DNA of 43,921 nt from an uncultured Phaeodactylibacter sp. (GTDB lineage Bacteria > Bacteroidota > Bacteroidia > Chitinophagales > Saprospiraceae), in the NCBI GenBank assembly GCA_913057245.1, contig CAJXNH010000027.1, positions 1 to 43,921 of the forward strand, read 5' to 3'. The translations under genes and the position numbers were made by a program. Shown here piece after piece: positions 17,080 through 27,600 of the stretch. A model generated the notes under the pieces. The model was given only the letters and a program-made list of their open reading frames with translations, ran no database searches and was not told the origin of the DNA. Numbering within the stretch: position 1 is the stretch's first letter; every line of letters begins with the position of its first letter.

Positions 17080-20000
17080 ATGTTCAAATGCTTTCCACCC
17101 TTTCCCCGTTGTTTTCCACTGATTTTGATGCTCAGTGTTTTGGTGTATTCATGTACCTCTGACCGGCAACCCCAGGTAAATGTCCAAAAAGGCAGCCGCA
17201 TCGCCCTCATTGGCGGGAATATTTGTGCCCGCATGCTGCATTATGGTCATCTGGAAACGGCTTTCCACCTGCGGCACCCTGATAGCCTTTTGTTTATACG
17301 CAACCTCTGTGACGGCGGCGATATGCCGGGTTTCCGCCCTCATCCGGCACGCAATACGCCCTGGGCTTTCCCGGGAGCTGAAGCTTACTACGAAGAGTTG
17401 ACCAACCCATCCCACAGCGAGGGGCACTTCCCCTATCCTGATGAATGGCTCGATACCCTCAATGCTGACATCATCCTGGCATTCTGGGGGTATAATGCGG
17501 CACAGTTTGGTCCGGACCGGTTGCCCACTTTCAAAGCGGAGCTTCGGGTCTTTATCCGGCACACCCTCGGGCAGGCTTATAACAATATCCACCCGCCCCA
17601 GCTAATCCTGGTGACGCCCACCGCTATTCAAAACCTTTCCGCTACTGCTGATTTGCCGAAAGGCCACCGCCAAAATGCCATGCTGTCGCTGTATACCGAT
17701 GCTATTCAGGAGATCGCAGCGGAAGAGGGCGTACCGGTCGTCGACCTTTTTGAGCCTTCCAAAGCATGGTATGCCGAAGGGCAGCCCCTGACCATCGACG
17801 GGCTGCAACTAAATGATGCAGGCAATCAGCGCGTAGCCAGCTACCTGGCCGATCAGCTCTTTGGCAAAAAACAGGAAATCAGGGTCGAGCCCGACACCCT
17901 GCGGAAAGCTGTGCAGGACAAAAACTGGTTTTGGGCCAATGACTACAAAATCCCCAACAGCGTGCATGTGTACGGCCGCCGCTACGAACCCTACGGACCG
18001 GACAATTATCCGGCAGAACTCTGGAAAATCCGCGCCATGACGGCAGTGAGAGATTCGGTGATCTGGAAGCTGCTACAGGGCGAGCCCTATGACCTGAAAG
18101 CTGCTGATGCCCGTACGCCCTCCCTTCCTCCGGTAGAGACCAATTTTAAACCAGCCGATGGGCTAATGCCTTACCAATATGGCGCTGATGCAGAGGCTAC
18201 GCTAACGGCAGCCCCCGGCTACAAAGTAGAGCTGTTTGCCTCTGAAAAGGAATTCGAAGACCTCGCTAACCCCGTACAACTGTCTTTCGACAACAAAGGC
18301 CGGCTTTGGGTGGCCGTGATGCCTTCCTACCCGCATTACAAGCCCGGCGACAAGCGGCCCAACGACAAAATCATGATCCTGGAAGATACGGACGGGGATG
18401 GGAAAGCCGACCGGCAGACCACCTTTGCCGATGAGCTGCACCTGCCCATTGGGTTTGAAATCGCCCCGGAAGGGGTGTATGTCTCTCAAAGCAGCAGCCT
18501 GGTGCTGCTGACGGACACGGATGGGGATGACCGGGCAGATCGAAGGGAAATTTTGCTTAGCGGGTTTGATGACCACGATACGCATCATGCCATCAGCGCG
18601 TTTTGTGCAGACCCCTCCGGCGCCATTTTCATGGGGGAGGGCACGTTTTTGCACACCAACGTAGAGACAGTCTACGGCACTGTCCGTGGTACCAACGGCG
18701 GCTTTTACCGGTACAATCCCGCCCGGCATCACCTGGAGCGCACCGCACAGCTGGCCATTCCCAATCCCTGGGGCATTGCTTTTGATGCCTGGGGACAGCC
18801 CTTCTTTGCCGAAACCTCCGGCCCGGACGTGCGGTGGATGTCACCGGGGACTATTGCGCCAGTCTATGGAAAAGCCAATCCCAAGGCGGCCAATATCATT
18901 GAGGCGACCCACCGGGTACGGCCCACCTCGGGCCTGGAATTTGTCTCCAGCCGCCATTTTCCGGATGAAGTGCAGGGCGATTTGCTCATCAACAACACCA
19001 TTGGCTTTCTGGGCACCAAGCAGCACCAAATGCTGGAAGCCGGGACCGGGCACAGCAGCCGCCACCGGCAAGACCTGTTGCAGTCTTCTGATCCTCACTT
19101 CCGGCCTGTGGATATGGAATTTGCGCCCGATGGCTCCCTTTATCTCGTGGACTGGCACAACCGGCTTATCGGGCATATGCAGCACAATGCCCGTGACCCG
19201 CTGCGCGACCATGCCCACGGCCGTATTTACCGGGTGACCTATCCGGGCCGCCCTCTTGTCCGACCTGCCAAAATCGACGGAGCAGCTATTCCTACACTAT
19301 TGGATAACCTAAAGCTGCCGGAGTACCGCACCCGCTATCGGACCCGCCGAGAGCTTAGGGGCAGAAATGCCGCCGATGTCCTGCCCGCCCTGCGCAGGTG
19401 GACAGTAAATTTGGACACATTGGATGCCGGGTACGAACGACATCTACTCGAAGCGCTTTGGGTCAGTTGGGGGCTGAATCAGGTGGAGGAGCCTCTGCTG
19501 CGGCAGTTGCTCCAAGCCAAAGATGACCGGGTGCGGGCAGCAGCGGTGCGTGTTTTGCGTTATACCGGGCATCAGGTAGCCGAACAGGCAGACTTGCTGT
19601 TAGCATGTGCCGGTGACCCCAATGGGCGGGTGCGCCTGGAGGCCGTCGTGGCCGCTTCCTGGCTGGAGCCTGCCGTTGCGCGGTCTGTGCTGGAACGTGC
19701 CGAACAGGAAGCCGTGGATGAGTGGATGGAACCGGTATATGCGACTCTACGGGAACGCCTCTACGCTGGTACGCCCGTTGCATCAGCTGAGCTGGAAGCC
19801 AGTCTTAGCCCCGGGCAACAGGTGTACGAACGCGAAGGCTCCTGCATCACCTGCCATCAGCCGGATGGCAGGGGGCTTACCGCTTCCGGATTTCCACCCC
19901 TGGCCGGATCAGAATGGGTGACGGGCAGCAAAGAGCGCCTGATCAAACTGACGCTGAAAGGGCTGCACGGCCCCATTGAGGTCAATGGGCAAATCTATCC

Positions 20001-20199
20001 GGGGCAGGTACCTATGACCGCTTTTGAAGGCTTGTTGAGCGACAAGGAAATCGCAGATGTGCTATCTTACGTGCGCAATGCCTTTGGCAACAGCGCAGCG
20101 CCCATTGCTCAGGCAGAAGTGAAAAGGGTACGCGCTGCGATTGCGGATCAGGAAGGCTTTTACCGTCCGGCGGAACTGCTGGGCCAACACCCAAAATAG
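17080..20199 (+). CDS. SGNH / beta-propeller / HEAT / cytochrome c lipoprotein (PVC-type heme-binding family)
   Basis: A 1039-residue multi-domain lipoprotein (Cys25 in VLVYSC). Domains in order are as follows. Residues about 40-265 form an SGNH-like region (IALIGGN start, AFWGYNA, final DGLQLNDAGNQ). Residues about 380-720 form a membrane-bound dehydrogenase-type beta-propeller (APGYKVELFASEKEFEDLANPVQLSFDNKGRLWV, DTDGDGKADRQTTF, NPWGIAFDAWGQPFFAETSG, DMEFAPDGSLYLVDWHN). Residues about 770-880 are HEAT-like helical repeats. The cytochrome c domain has CITCH at 922-926 and a possible axial Met in PGQVPMTAFEG. This matches the PVC-type heme-binding proteins of Planctomycetes, Verrucomicrobia and Bacteroidota, implicated in extracytoplasmic carbohydrate oxidation. 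It is followed after 8 bp by the ThuA-domain gene, so the two are likely an operon. Confidence 0.9.
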   Translation: MFKCFPPFPRCFPLILMLSVLVYSCTSDRQPQVNVQKGSRIALIGGNICARMLHYGHLETAFHLRHPDSLLFIRNLCDGGDMPGFRPHPARNTPWAFPGAEAYYEELTNPSHSEGHFPYPDEWLDTLNADIILAFWGYNAAQFGPDRLPTFKAELRVFIRHTLGQAYNNIHPPQLILVTPTAIQNLSATADLPKGHRQNAMLSLYTDAIQEIAAEEGVPVVDLFEPSKAWYAEGQPLTIDGLQLNDAGNQRVASYLADQLFGKKQEIRVEPDTLRKAVQDKNWFWANDYKIPNSVHVYGRRYEPYGPDNYPAELWKIRAMTAVRDSVIWKLLQGEPYDLKAADARTPSLPPVETNFKPADGLMPYQYGADAEATLTAAPGYKVELFASEKEFEDLANPVQLSFDNKGRLWVAVMPSYPHYKPGDKRPNDKIMILEDTDGDGKADRQTTFADELHLPIGFEIAPEGVYVSQSSSLVLLTDTDGDDRADRREILLSGFDDHDTHHAISAFCADPSGAIFMGEGTFLHTNVETVYGTVRGTNGGFYRYNPARHHLERTAQLAIPNPWGIAFDAWGQPFFAETSGPDVRWMSPGTIAPVYGKANPKAANIIEATHRVRPTSGLEFVSSRHFPDEVQGDLLINNTIGFLGTKQHQMLEAGTGHSSRHRQDLLQSSDPHFRPVDMEFAPDGSLYLVDWHNRLIGHMQHNARDPLRDHAHGRIYRVTYPGRPLVRPAKIDGAAIPTLLDNLKLPEYRTRYRTRRELRGRNAADVLPALRRWTVNLDTLDAGYERHLLEALWVSWGLNQVEEPLLRQLLQAKDDRVRAAAVRVLRYTGHQVAEQADLLLACAGDPNGRVRLEAVVAASWLEPAVARSVLERAEQEAVDEWMEPVYATLRERLYAGTPVASAELEASLSPGQQVYEREGSCITCHQPDGRGLTASGFPPLAGSEWVTGSKERLIKLTLKGLHGPIEVNGQIYPGQVPMTAFEGLLSDKEIADVLSYVRNAFGNSAAPIAQAEVKRVRAAIADQEGFYRPAELLGQHPK

Positions 20200-20207
20200 A
20201 AACGACT

Positions 20208-21323
20208 ATGAGGTATACCCTGCTGCTATTTTCCACTTTGCTGCTCTGGAATTGCGCCGGAGAAAAAGCCCCGGGAACGCCCGAAGCCCCTCCTCCCCTC
20301 TACACGACCTACCGGTCTGCTGGCAGCGCTACAGAACGGCCTAGGGTCATACTGGTGAGTGGAGACGAGGAATACCGTTCGGAGGAGGCCCTGCCCCAAT
20401 TGGCCCAAATCCTCTCACAGCGGCACGGCTTTGACTGTACGGTACTCTTTGCCCAGCATCCGGAGCAGCCCGGCATTATCAATCCCAACTACGTTTACCA
20501 TATTCCGGGGCTGGAGCAGCTGGAAGCGGCAGATTTGCTGGTGCTTTTCACCCGTTTCCGGGAACTGCCCGATGAGCAGATGGCGTACTTCAAAGCTTAC
20601 CTGGAGGCAGGGAAGCCGGTAATTGGGCTTCGTACTGCTACCCATGCGTTCCGCTTTAGGGATACGCTCAGTCCCTGGGGGCATTGGGGCAATTATTACA
20701 AAGGGGAAAAGGAAGCCTGGCACGGCGGGTTTGGGCAACTGGTACTAGGCACTAACTGGCACAGCCATCACGGGCACCACAAGCACCAAAGCACGCGCGG
20801 TATCATTCCCCGGGAGGCAGCGCAGCACCCCGTGCTCAATGGTATTCAGTCGGGGGAAATATGGGGTCCTACGGATGTGTACGGTTTGTCCGGACCATTG
20901 GACAGTACAGCCACACCCCTGGTTTACGGGCAGGTGACAGATAATACCAGGAGTTACGATGAGTCTGATGTAATGTACGGCATGCGGGAAGACCAATGGG
21001 CGATTGCCTCTACTAATCCGGCTAGCGAGCGTTTCTACAATCCCAATCAGCCGATGATGCCGGTAGCCTGGCTGAAGCCCTACCAGCTACCGGGCGGGCA
21101 AGCTGGGGAAGCCTTCGCCTGCACGATGGGCGCCTCTACGGATATGCTCGACGAGGAGTTTCGCCGCTTGTTGGTGAATGCTGTTTTTTACCTGACCGGG
21201 CAGCCGGTGCCGGAAGCCGCGAATGTGGATACCATAGGCGATTACCAGCCTACAGCTTTCCAATTTCACGATGATGCGTACTGGCAGGAGCGGCAGCTTA
21301 GAGTGCCCGCTTCAATGCCATAG
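20208..21323 (+). CDS. ThuA-domain lipoprotein
   Basis: 371 residues with a short lipoprotein-like signal (LLLFSTLLLWNC, Cys16; the -1 Asn is unusual). The ThuA-like class I glutamine amidotransferase fold follows: VILVSGDEEYRSEEALPQLAQIL, a strand at ADLLVLFTRFRELPDEQM, GKPVIGLRTATHAF near 140, HPVLNGIQSGEIWGPTDVYG and AWLKPYQL...AFACTMGAS. ThuA-like domains are associated with trehalose and other sugar utilisation, usually beside PVC-type cytochromes as here. The end overlaps the convergent DinB-like gene by 26 bp. The substrate is not deducible. Confidence 0.88.
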   Translation: MRYTLLLFSTLLLWNCAGEKAPGTPEAPPPLYTTYRSAGSATERPRVILVSGDEEYRSEEALPQLAQILSQRHGFDCTVLFAQHPEQPGIINPNYVYHIPGLEQLEAADLLVLFTRFRELPDEQMAYFKAYLEAGKPVIGLRTATHAFRFRDTLSPWGHWGNYYKGEKEAWHGGFGQLVLGTNWHSHHGHHKHQSTRGIIPREAAQHPVLNGIQSGEIWGPTDVYGLSGPLDSTATPLVYGQVTDNTRSYDESDVMYGMREDQWAIASTNPASERFYNPNQPMMPVAWLKPYQLPGGQAGEAFACTMGASTDMLDEEFRRLLVNAVFYLTGQPVPEAANVDTIGDYQPTAFQFHDDAYWQERQLRVPASMP

Positions 21324-21747
21324 CGTAGCCCAGGTGGAGGGCTTCGTGCAATGCGTTGAACGCAACCGCTTCTTCAATATTGGTGAGTTCTACCCCATAG
21401 CTGGTAGGATAGGATTCGAAGGTTTGGAACAGGCCCGCCTCCAAGTCGGCTTCAAGCTGGTCCAAGGTGCTTTCGGCAATCCTTTTGAGCCCTTCCAGTT
21501 CGGCCGTGGTATGCACTTTTTCCGGTTTTGTTCCTTTGCGGAACGCTGCCAGTATTTCCTCTCCTACTTTGGGCTCCAGCCCGGATAAGCTATAGGTGAG
21601 CAGCTGTTGTGTGGCAATGATGTGCCCAAAATTCCAGATCAGGTTATTGTTGAAGCCTTCCGGGATGTGGTTCACGGCTTCCAGGCTCATGCCGGATAGC
21701 AGCCGGATGAAATTAGACCGGGTTTGGCGGGTGGTGGACAAATTCAT
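21298..21747 (-). CDS. DinB-family four-helix protein
   Basis: 149 residues with the DinB/DUF664 pattern: an N-terminal helix TRQTRSNFIRLLSGMSLEAVNHIPEGFNNNLIWNFGHIIATQQLLTY, whose WNFGHI supplies the first His, and a C-terminal HEALHLGYAMALKRAL that supplies two more. The three His residues would bind one metal ion. Members include thiol-dependent transferases and stress-induced proteins; the activity here is unknown. The gene is convergent with the ThuA gene (26-bp overlap of the 3' ends). Confidence 0.88.
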   Translation of the reverse strand: MNLSTTRQTRSNFIRLLSGMSLEAVNHIPEGFNNNLIWNFGHIIATQQLLTYSLSGLEPKVGEEILAAFRKGTKPEKVHTTAELEGLKRIAESTLDQLEADLEAGLFQTFESYPTSYGVELTNIEEAVAFNALHEALHLGYAMALKRAL

Positions 21748-21815
21748 AATTGGTGATTCGTTTTATGTTAAGGGCTTCTGGAAAAAATAAATACACGCCT
21801 GGTTTTGCCCCACTA

Positions 21816-24605
21816 CTAATGCGCTTCCCGCCAGTTCTGCCCTTCACCCATTTCTACCAGGATCGGCACGTTGAGGTTAGGGATGGCATTGACCATATGC
21901 TCTTCTATGATCGGCTTGATGGTATCGAGCTCTGACTTGTGGGCATCAAAGACCAGTTCGTCATGCACCTGCAGGATCATCTTTGATTTGAATTGCTCTT
22001 TTTCGAAAATATCGTTGATGCGCACCATGGCGATCTTGATCATATCTGCGGCCGTACCCTGTACCGGAGTGTTGATGGCGTTTCGCTCGGCGTGGCTGCG
22101 CAGTACCCCATTACGGGAGTCGATATCGCGCAAGTAGCGGCGGCGGCCCATCAGGGTTTTGACGTAGCCGTCCTTTCGGGCTTTTTCCACAATACCGTCC
22201 ATGTAGCCTTTCAGGTCCGGGTAGCGGCTGAAGTACTGATCGATTAGTTCTTTAGCTTCGCTGCGCTTGATGCCCAATTGTTGGGACAGGTTGGTAGCGC
22301 CCGCCCCGTAGATGAGTGCGAAGTTGACGGTCTTGGCCCGGTAGCGCTGTTCCCGTGTAACCTCCTCGTAGGGTACGTCGAATACGCGGGCGGCGGTGGC
22401 AGAGTGGACGTCTTTACCGGACTTAAAGGCTTCCAGCATGGCTTCTTCCCCGCTCATCTCTGCAATGAGGCGCAGTTCGATCTGAGAATAGTCGGCGGCA
22501 AGCAGGACGTGGTCTTCGTCGCGCGGGATAAAAGCCTCCCGCACCCGGGCCCCCTGCGGCGTCCGAATCGGAATATTCTGCAGGTTAGGGTTATTGGAGC
22601 TCAGCCGCCCGGTGGCGGTCAGCGCCTGATTGAAGGAGCTGTGGATGCGCCCGGTAAGCGGATTGATGAGCTTAGGCAGGGCGTCCACGTAGGTGGACCG
22701 CAGCTTGGTCAGGCCCCGGTAGTCCAGGATTTTCTGAACGATGGGGTACTCCCCGGCCAGTTCGGCCAGCTTCTCTTCACTGGTGGAGTACTGTCCGGAC
22801 TTGGTTTTTTTGAAACGGTAGGGCAGCTCCATCTTCTCAAAGAGGACTTCCCCAACCTGACGGGGAGAGGCCACGTTAAATACCGTACCTGCATCCTCGT
22901 GGATTTCCTTTTCCAACTGATCAATTTCCTTGCCCAGTTCTTTGGAGTAAGACTTGAGGTAGTCGGCATTGAGCCGTATGCCCTCGTGCTCGATATTGAC
23001 CAGGGCGCGCACCAGGGGCGCTTCAATTTCTTCGTAAAGTTTTTGGAAGCCTTCTTCCTCCAGTTTAGGCGCGAGGTACTCCCTGAGCTGAAGCGTGATA
23101 TCGGCATCCTCGGCCGCGTAGTCTTTTACTTCCTCCGGCGGCAGGTCGCGCATGGTCTTTTGCTTCTTGCCCTTTTTGCCGATGAGGCTTTCGATTTCAA
23201 TCGGCTGGTATTTCAGGTAGGTCTCCGAGAGGTAGTCCATATTGTGGCGCAGCTCGGGCTCCAGCAGGTAGTGGGCGATCATGGTGTCAAAATAGGGGCC
23301 TTTGACTTCCACGCCGTACCGGCGGAGCATGAGGGCATCGTACTTGAGGTTTTGAGCGATCTTTTCGATGTTTTCGTCCTCCATCACCGCTTTGAACTGC
23401 TGCACGAGGCGGGTGGCTTCCTCATAGTCTGCCGGTACAGGCACATAGTAGGCTTCGTGGGGCTTCACGGCAAAGGACATGCCCACCATTTCCGCCTGTG
23501 TGGCGTCGATGCCGGTCGTTTCCGTATCGAAACAAATGCGCTTGGCCTCCATCAGAATTTGAAGCAGTTCCGCTCGCTTTTCTTCGGTATCTACAAGGTG
23601 GTAGGTGTGCTCGGTATTGCCGATGTTTTTGTCCGCTACAGAATGAGCTGGCGGGGCTTTGACCTCGGATTTGGTTTCGCTTTGCTGATTGAAGAGGTCG
23701 CCCTGCGCATTTTCCTGGGGCACCTTGTCTTCTCCCAGAATCTGTTTGGCCAGGCTTCGGAATTCCAGTTCTTTGAACAGTTCGGCGAGGCGGTCATTGT
23801 CCTGCCCCTCGATTTTGTAGGCCTCTGCATCAAATTGAATGGGCACCTGGGTTTCGATCACGGCTAGCTTTTTGGACAATAAGGCTTGCTCCCGGTGTTC
23901 TTCCAGGCGCTCCTTTTGCTTGCCTTTGAGCTGATCCGTGCTGTCCAGCAGGGTTTCCATAGAACCGAATTGCGCCAGCAGTTTGGAAGCGGTCTTTGGC
24001 CCAATGCCCGGTACGCCCGGTATATTGTCCACGCTATCGCCCTGCAGCCCCAGCATGTCGATGACCTGCTCTACCTGCTCTACATTCCATTTTTTGAGAA
24101 TTTCCGGTACGCCCATGATGTCCACGCCATTGCCCTGACGGGAAGGTTTGTACAGGAAGACATTATCGGATACGAGCTGCCCAAAATCCTTATCCGGCGT
24201 CACCATGTAGACTTTGAAGCCTTCTTTTTCGGCCTGCTTGGCCAGGGTGCCGATTACATCATCTGCCTCGTACCCATCTACGGTGACGATGGGGATGTTG
24301 AACGCTTTTACAATGGCTTCGATGTACGGAATGGCGACGACGATATCTTCCGGCTGTTCTTCCCGGTTGGCTTTGTAGGGCTCATACATCTCATGCCGGA
24401 AAGTGGGGGTGGATAAATCAAAGGCCACGGCGATGTGGGTCGGCTTTTGATCGCGCATGAGGTCCCAAAGCGTCCGGGTGAAGCCCATGACGGCCGAGGT
24501 ATTGACCCCTTTGGAATTAATCAGTGGGCGGTTAATGAATGCAAAGTGCGCCCGGTAGACCAGGGCGTGCCCATCCAGTAAGAAGAGTTTTTTTTCGTCT
24601 GCCAT
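21816..24605 (-). CDS. polA: DNA polymerase I
   Basis: 929 residues with all three activities legible. The 5' nuclease domain (about 1-290) has DGHALVYRAHFAF, VDGYEADDVIGTLA and LGLQGDSVDNIPGVPGIGPKTA. The 3'-5' proofreading domain (about 335-510) is intact, with CFDTETTGID, AQNLKYDALML and YAAEDADITLQL, unlike the dead exonuclease of Thermus-type enzymes. The family A polymerase domain has motif A LAADYSQIELRLIAEMSG, motif B RYRAKTVNFALIYGAG and motif C QVHDELVFDAHK. It replaces RNA primers and fills repair gaps. It appears to be monocistronic, between a DinB-like gene and the RND pump. A long open frame on the opposite strand is a shadow. Confidence 0.98.
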   Translation of the reverse strand: MADEKKLFLLDGHALVYRAHFAFINRPLINSKGVNTSAVMGFTRTLWDLMRDQKPTHIAVAFDLSTPTFRHEMYEPYKANREEQPEDIVVAIPYIEAIVKAFNIPIVTVDGYEADDVIGTLAKQAEKEGFKVYMVTPDKDFGQLVSDNVFLYKPSRQGNGVDIMGVPEILKKWNVEQVEQVIDMLGLQGDSVDNIPGVPGIGPKTASKLLAQFGSMETLLDSTDQLKGKQKERLEEHREQALLSKKLAVIETQVPIQFDAEAYKIEGQDNDRLAELFKELEFRSLAKQILGEDKVPQENAQGDLFNQQSETKSEVKAPPAHSVADKNIGNTEHTYHLVDTEEKRAELLQILMEAKRICFDTETTGIDATQAEMVGMSFAVKPHEAYYVPVPADYEEATRLVQQFKAVMEDENIEKIAQNLKYDALMLRRYGVEVKGPYFDTMIAHYLLEPELRHNMDYLSETYLKYQPIEIESLIGKKGKKQKTMRDLPPEEVKDYAAEDADITLQLREYLAPKLEEEGFQKLYEEIEAPLVRALVNIEHEGIRLNADYLKSYSKELGKEIDQLEKEIHEDAGTVFNVASPRQVGEVLFEKMELPYRFKKTKSGQYSTSEEKLAELAGEYPIVQKILDYRGLTKLRSTYVDALPKLINPLTGRIHSSFNQALTATGRLSSNNPNLQNIPIRTPQGARVREAFIPRDEDHVLLAADYSQIELRLIAEMSGEEAMLEAFKSGKDVHSATAARVFDVPYEEVTREQRYRAKTVNFALIYGAGATNLSQQLGIKRSEAKELIDQYFSRYPDLKGYMDGIVEKARKDGYVKTLMGRRRYLRDIDSRNGVLRSHAERNAINTPVQGTAADMIKIAMVRINDIFEKEQFKSKMILQVHDELVFDAHKSELDTIKPIIEEHMVNAIPNLNVPILVEMGEGQNWREAH

Positions 24606-24642
24606 TCGTTTTCGTCTGCGTTTTTTAGCTGTTCAGTTTTCC

Positions 24643-27600
24643 CTACACTTCCTCCAGTGCCTTGAGTTGTTCCTCCCGCTTGGTGCGTTTGGCTTCTTTG
24701 CTGGAAAGATAGGAATAAATGGCCGGAATCACGTAGAGCGTCAGCACCGTCGCAAAGACCAGCCCGCCGATGACGGCAATACCCATGGAAACCCGGCTTT
24801 CAGAACCGGCACCCAGGGCCAGGGCAATCGGTAATACGCCCAATATGGTGGACAGGCTCGTCATAAGGATAGGGCGGAAACGCGCCTCGGCAGCCTCTTT
24901 AATGGCTTCCAGGCGGCTCAGCCCGGCTTCCTTCCGCTGATTGGCGAATTCCACAATGAGGATACCGTTTTTGGCCACCAACCCGATGAGCATGATAATG
25001 CCGATCTGGCTGAAGATGTTCAGCGTTTGCTCGTAGAGCATTAGGGACAGCACAGCGCCTGCCAGCGCGAGGGGCACGGTGAACATGATGATCAACGGAT
25101 CGATGAAGCTCTCAAACTGGGCTGCCAAAACCAGGTAAATGAGCACCAGAGCCAACGCAAAAGCGAAGACCAGGCTGGAAGAGCTTTCCGCAAAATCGCG
25201 GGAGGTACCGGTCAGGGTAGTGTAAAAGCCATCGTCCAGTGTTTCTGCTGCGATGCGGTTCATGGCTTCGATACCGTTGCCCAAGGTATTGTCGCCCGCC
25301 AGGCCAGCGGATACAGTAGCAGAAGCAAAGCGGTTGAAGCGGAACAGGGTGGGTGGGGTGATTTGCTCTTCCAGCGTCACCAGATTGTCCAGCTGCACCA
25401 TATTGCCGGCATCATTGCGCACGTAAAGGGAGCGCACGTCAATGGGTTCGTCCCGCCCCTCGCGCTGTATTTGCCCGATCACCTGATACTGTTTGCCATT
25501 CATAATGAAATACCCGAAACGCTGTCCACTGAGCCCCAGTTGGAGCGTCTGCGCAATATCCAGCACAGAAACGCCCAGGTCCCGGGCTTTCTGCCGGTTG
25601 ATTTCAATGTTGAGCTCCGGTTTGTTGAACTTCAGGTCGACGTCCACGAAGCTGAAGGTCGGATCCTGCTTGACTTTCTCCACAAAGCGGGGCAGGGTCT
25701 CTTTGAGTTTTTCGAAGTTGGGCGCCTGCAGTACGTACTGTACCGGCAGCCCACCCCGGCGATTGCCAATGCTCTGCTCTTCGCTGAGGTAGGTCAGGGC
25801 ACCGGTGAGTTCGCTGATTTCAGGCCGTAGCGCATTTAGGATTTCCGTCTGACCACGTTCCCTTTTCTGAGGATCCTTCAGGACGGCAAAGGCAAAAGCT
25901 GAATTTACAGAAGTAGAGGCGCCAAAGCCGGGCGAGGTCACCGAAATGACCCCCTCGCTCTCGGGTATGGCTTCGACCATCGTTTCCACCAGTCCATTAG
26001 TGAAGTCATCCATGTATTCGAAGGTAGAGCCCTCCGGAGCACGGGCAAAAGCCCGGATACGGCTACGGTCTTCCAGTGGGGCGAGTTCCTGCGGCAGCCC
26101 GCCGCCGATGGAATAGATCGCCCAGCCGGAGATCGCCATGATGACCAGTGCCAGCCAGCGGACCTGCATGAACCCATTCAGGGTGCTGCGGTAGCCTTTG
26201 GTCAGGGCAACGAAAAAGGGTTCGGTGACCCGGTAAAACCAGGGCTGCCGTGCTCGCCTTTTCAGGATGCTGCTCGACAGCATGGGCGTCAGGGTGAGGG
26301 CCACAAAGGAGGAAATGACCACGGCTCCGGCGATCACGATGCCAAATTCCCTGAACAGCCTCCCGGTCAGGCCCTGCAAAAAGATGACCGGCATGAACAC
26401 GGCGACCAGGGCTACGGTAGTGGCGATAACCGCAAAGAAGATTTCTTCGCTGCCTTTCATGGCAGCCTCGAGGGGAGTCATGCCGTTTTCAATCTTGGTA
26501 TAAATGTTTTCGAGGACGACCACGGCGTCATCCACCACCAGACCGATGGCCAGCACGATACCCAGTAGCGTGAGCACATTGATAGAGAAATTGGCGGCAT
26601 ACATCACAAAGAAGGCGCCGATCAGGGCAATAGGGATAACAATGACCGGGATGATGGTGGTCCGCCAGTCGCGCAGGAACAAAAAGATAATCATTACCAC
26701 CAGCCCGAAGGCCACGTAGATGGTCTGCTCCACCTCATCGATGGAATCGCGGATGAACTGCGTTTTATCAAAGCCTATACCCAGTTGGATGTCGGCAGGC
26801 AGGTCTTTTTTGATTTGCTCCAGACGCTCGTAGAAGGCGTCGGCAATTTCGATATTGTTGGCACCAGGCTGGGGTACGATGGCGTTGCCGACCATTGGCA
26901 CACCGTCCCGCTTGAGTACGGTACGAAGGTTTTCCGGCCCCAGCTCTGCATAGCCGATGTCGCGGAAACGGACAATGCGCCCGTTGGCTTCCTTCAGGAT
27001 AAGGTTGTTGAATTCTTCAGGCGTGGTGAGCCGGCCCTGTGTACGTACGGTGAGTTCGGTATTGGCCCCTTCCACCCGGCCGGAGGGGAGTTCTATATTT
27101 TCACGTTGCAAGGCTTGTTGTACATCAAGCGGTGTTAGGCCGTAGGCGGCGAGACGTTCCGCCTCAATCCACAGGCGCATGGCATATTTCTTTTGGCCCC
27201 AGATGCGGATTTCGCTTACACCATTAATAGTCTGCAGGCGCTCCTTGAAGACATTCTCCGCGATATCGGTGAGCTCGAGCAGGGAGCGTTGGTCGCTTTG
27301 TATATTGAGGAAAATAATGGGGTCGGAATCGGCATCAGCTTTGGAGACCACGGGCGGATCAGCATCCGGTGGCAGATCACCCACAGCCTGGGAAACCTTG
27401 TCGCGCACATCGTTGGCTGCAGTTTCCAGGTCGACCTCCAGGTCAAATTCTACAGTCAGTGTGCTGCGCCCGTCCCGGCTGACGGAAGTAATGGAGCGGA
27501 TACCGGCAATGCCATTCACGGCTTCTTCCACCGGTTCAGTAATTTGAGACTCAATGATGTCGGCGTTGGCGCCTACGTAGTTGGTGGTCACGGTAATGAT

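Noticed and set aside
22278..23867. 529-codon open frame on the plus strand opposite polA
   Set aside because: Low-complexity Val/Phe/Gly-rich translation without any domain, exactly antisense to conserved polA. It is a shadow caused by codon bias.
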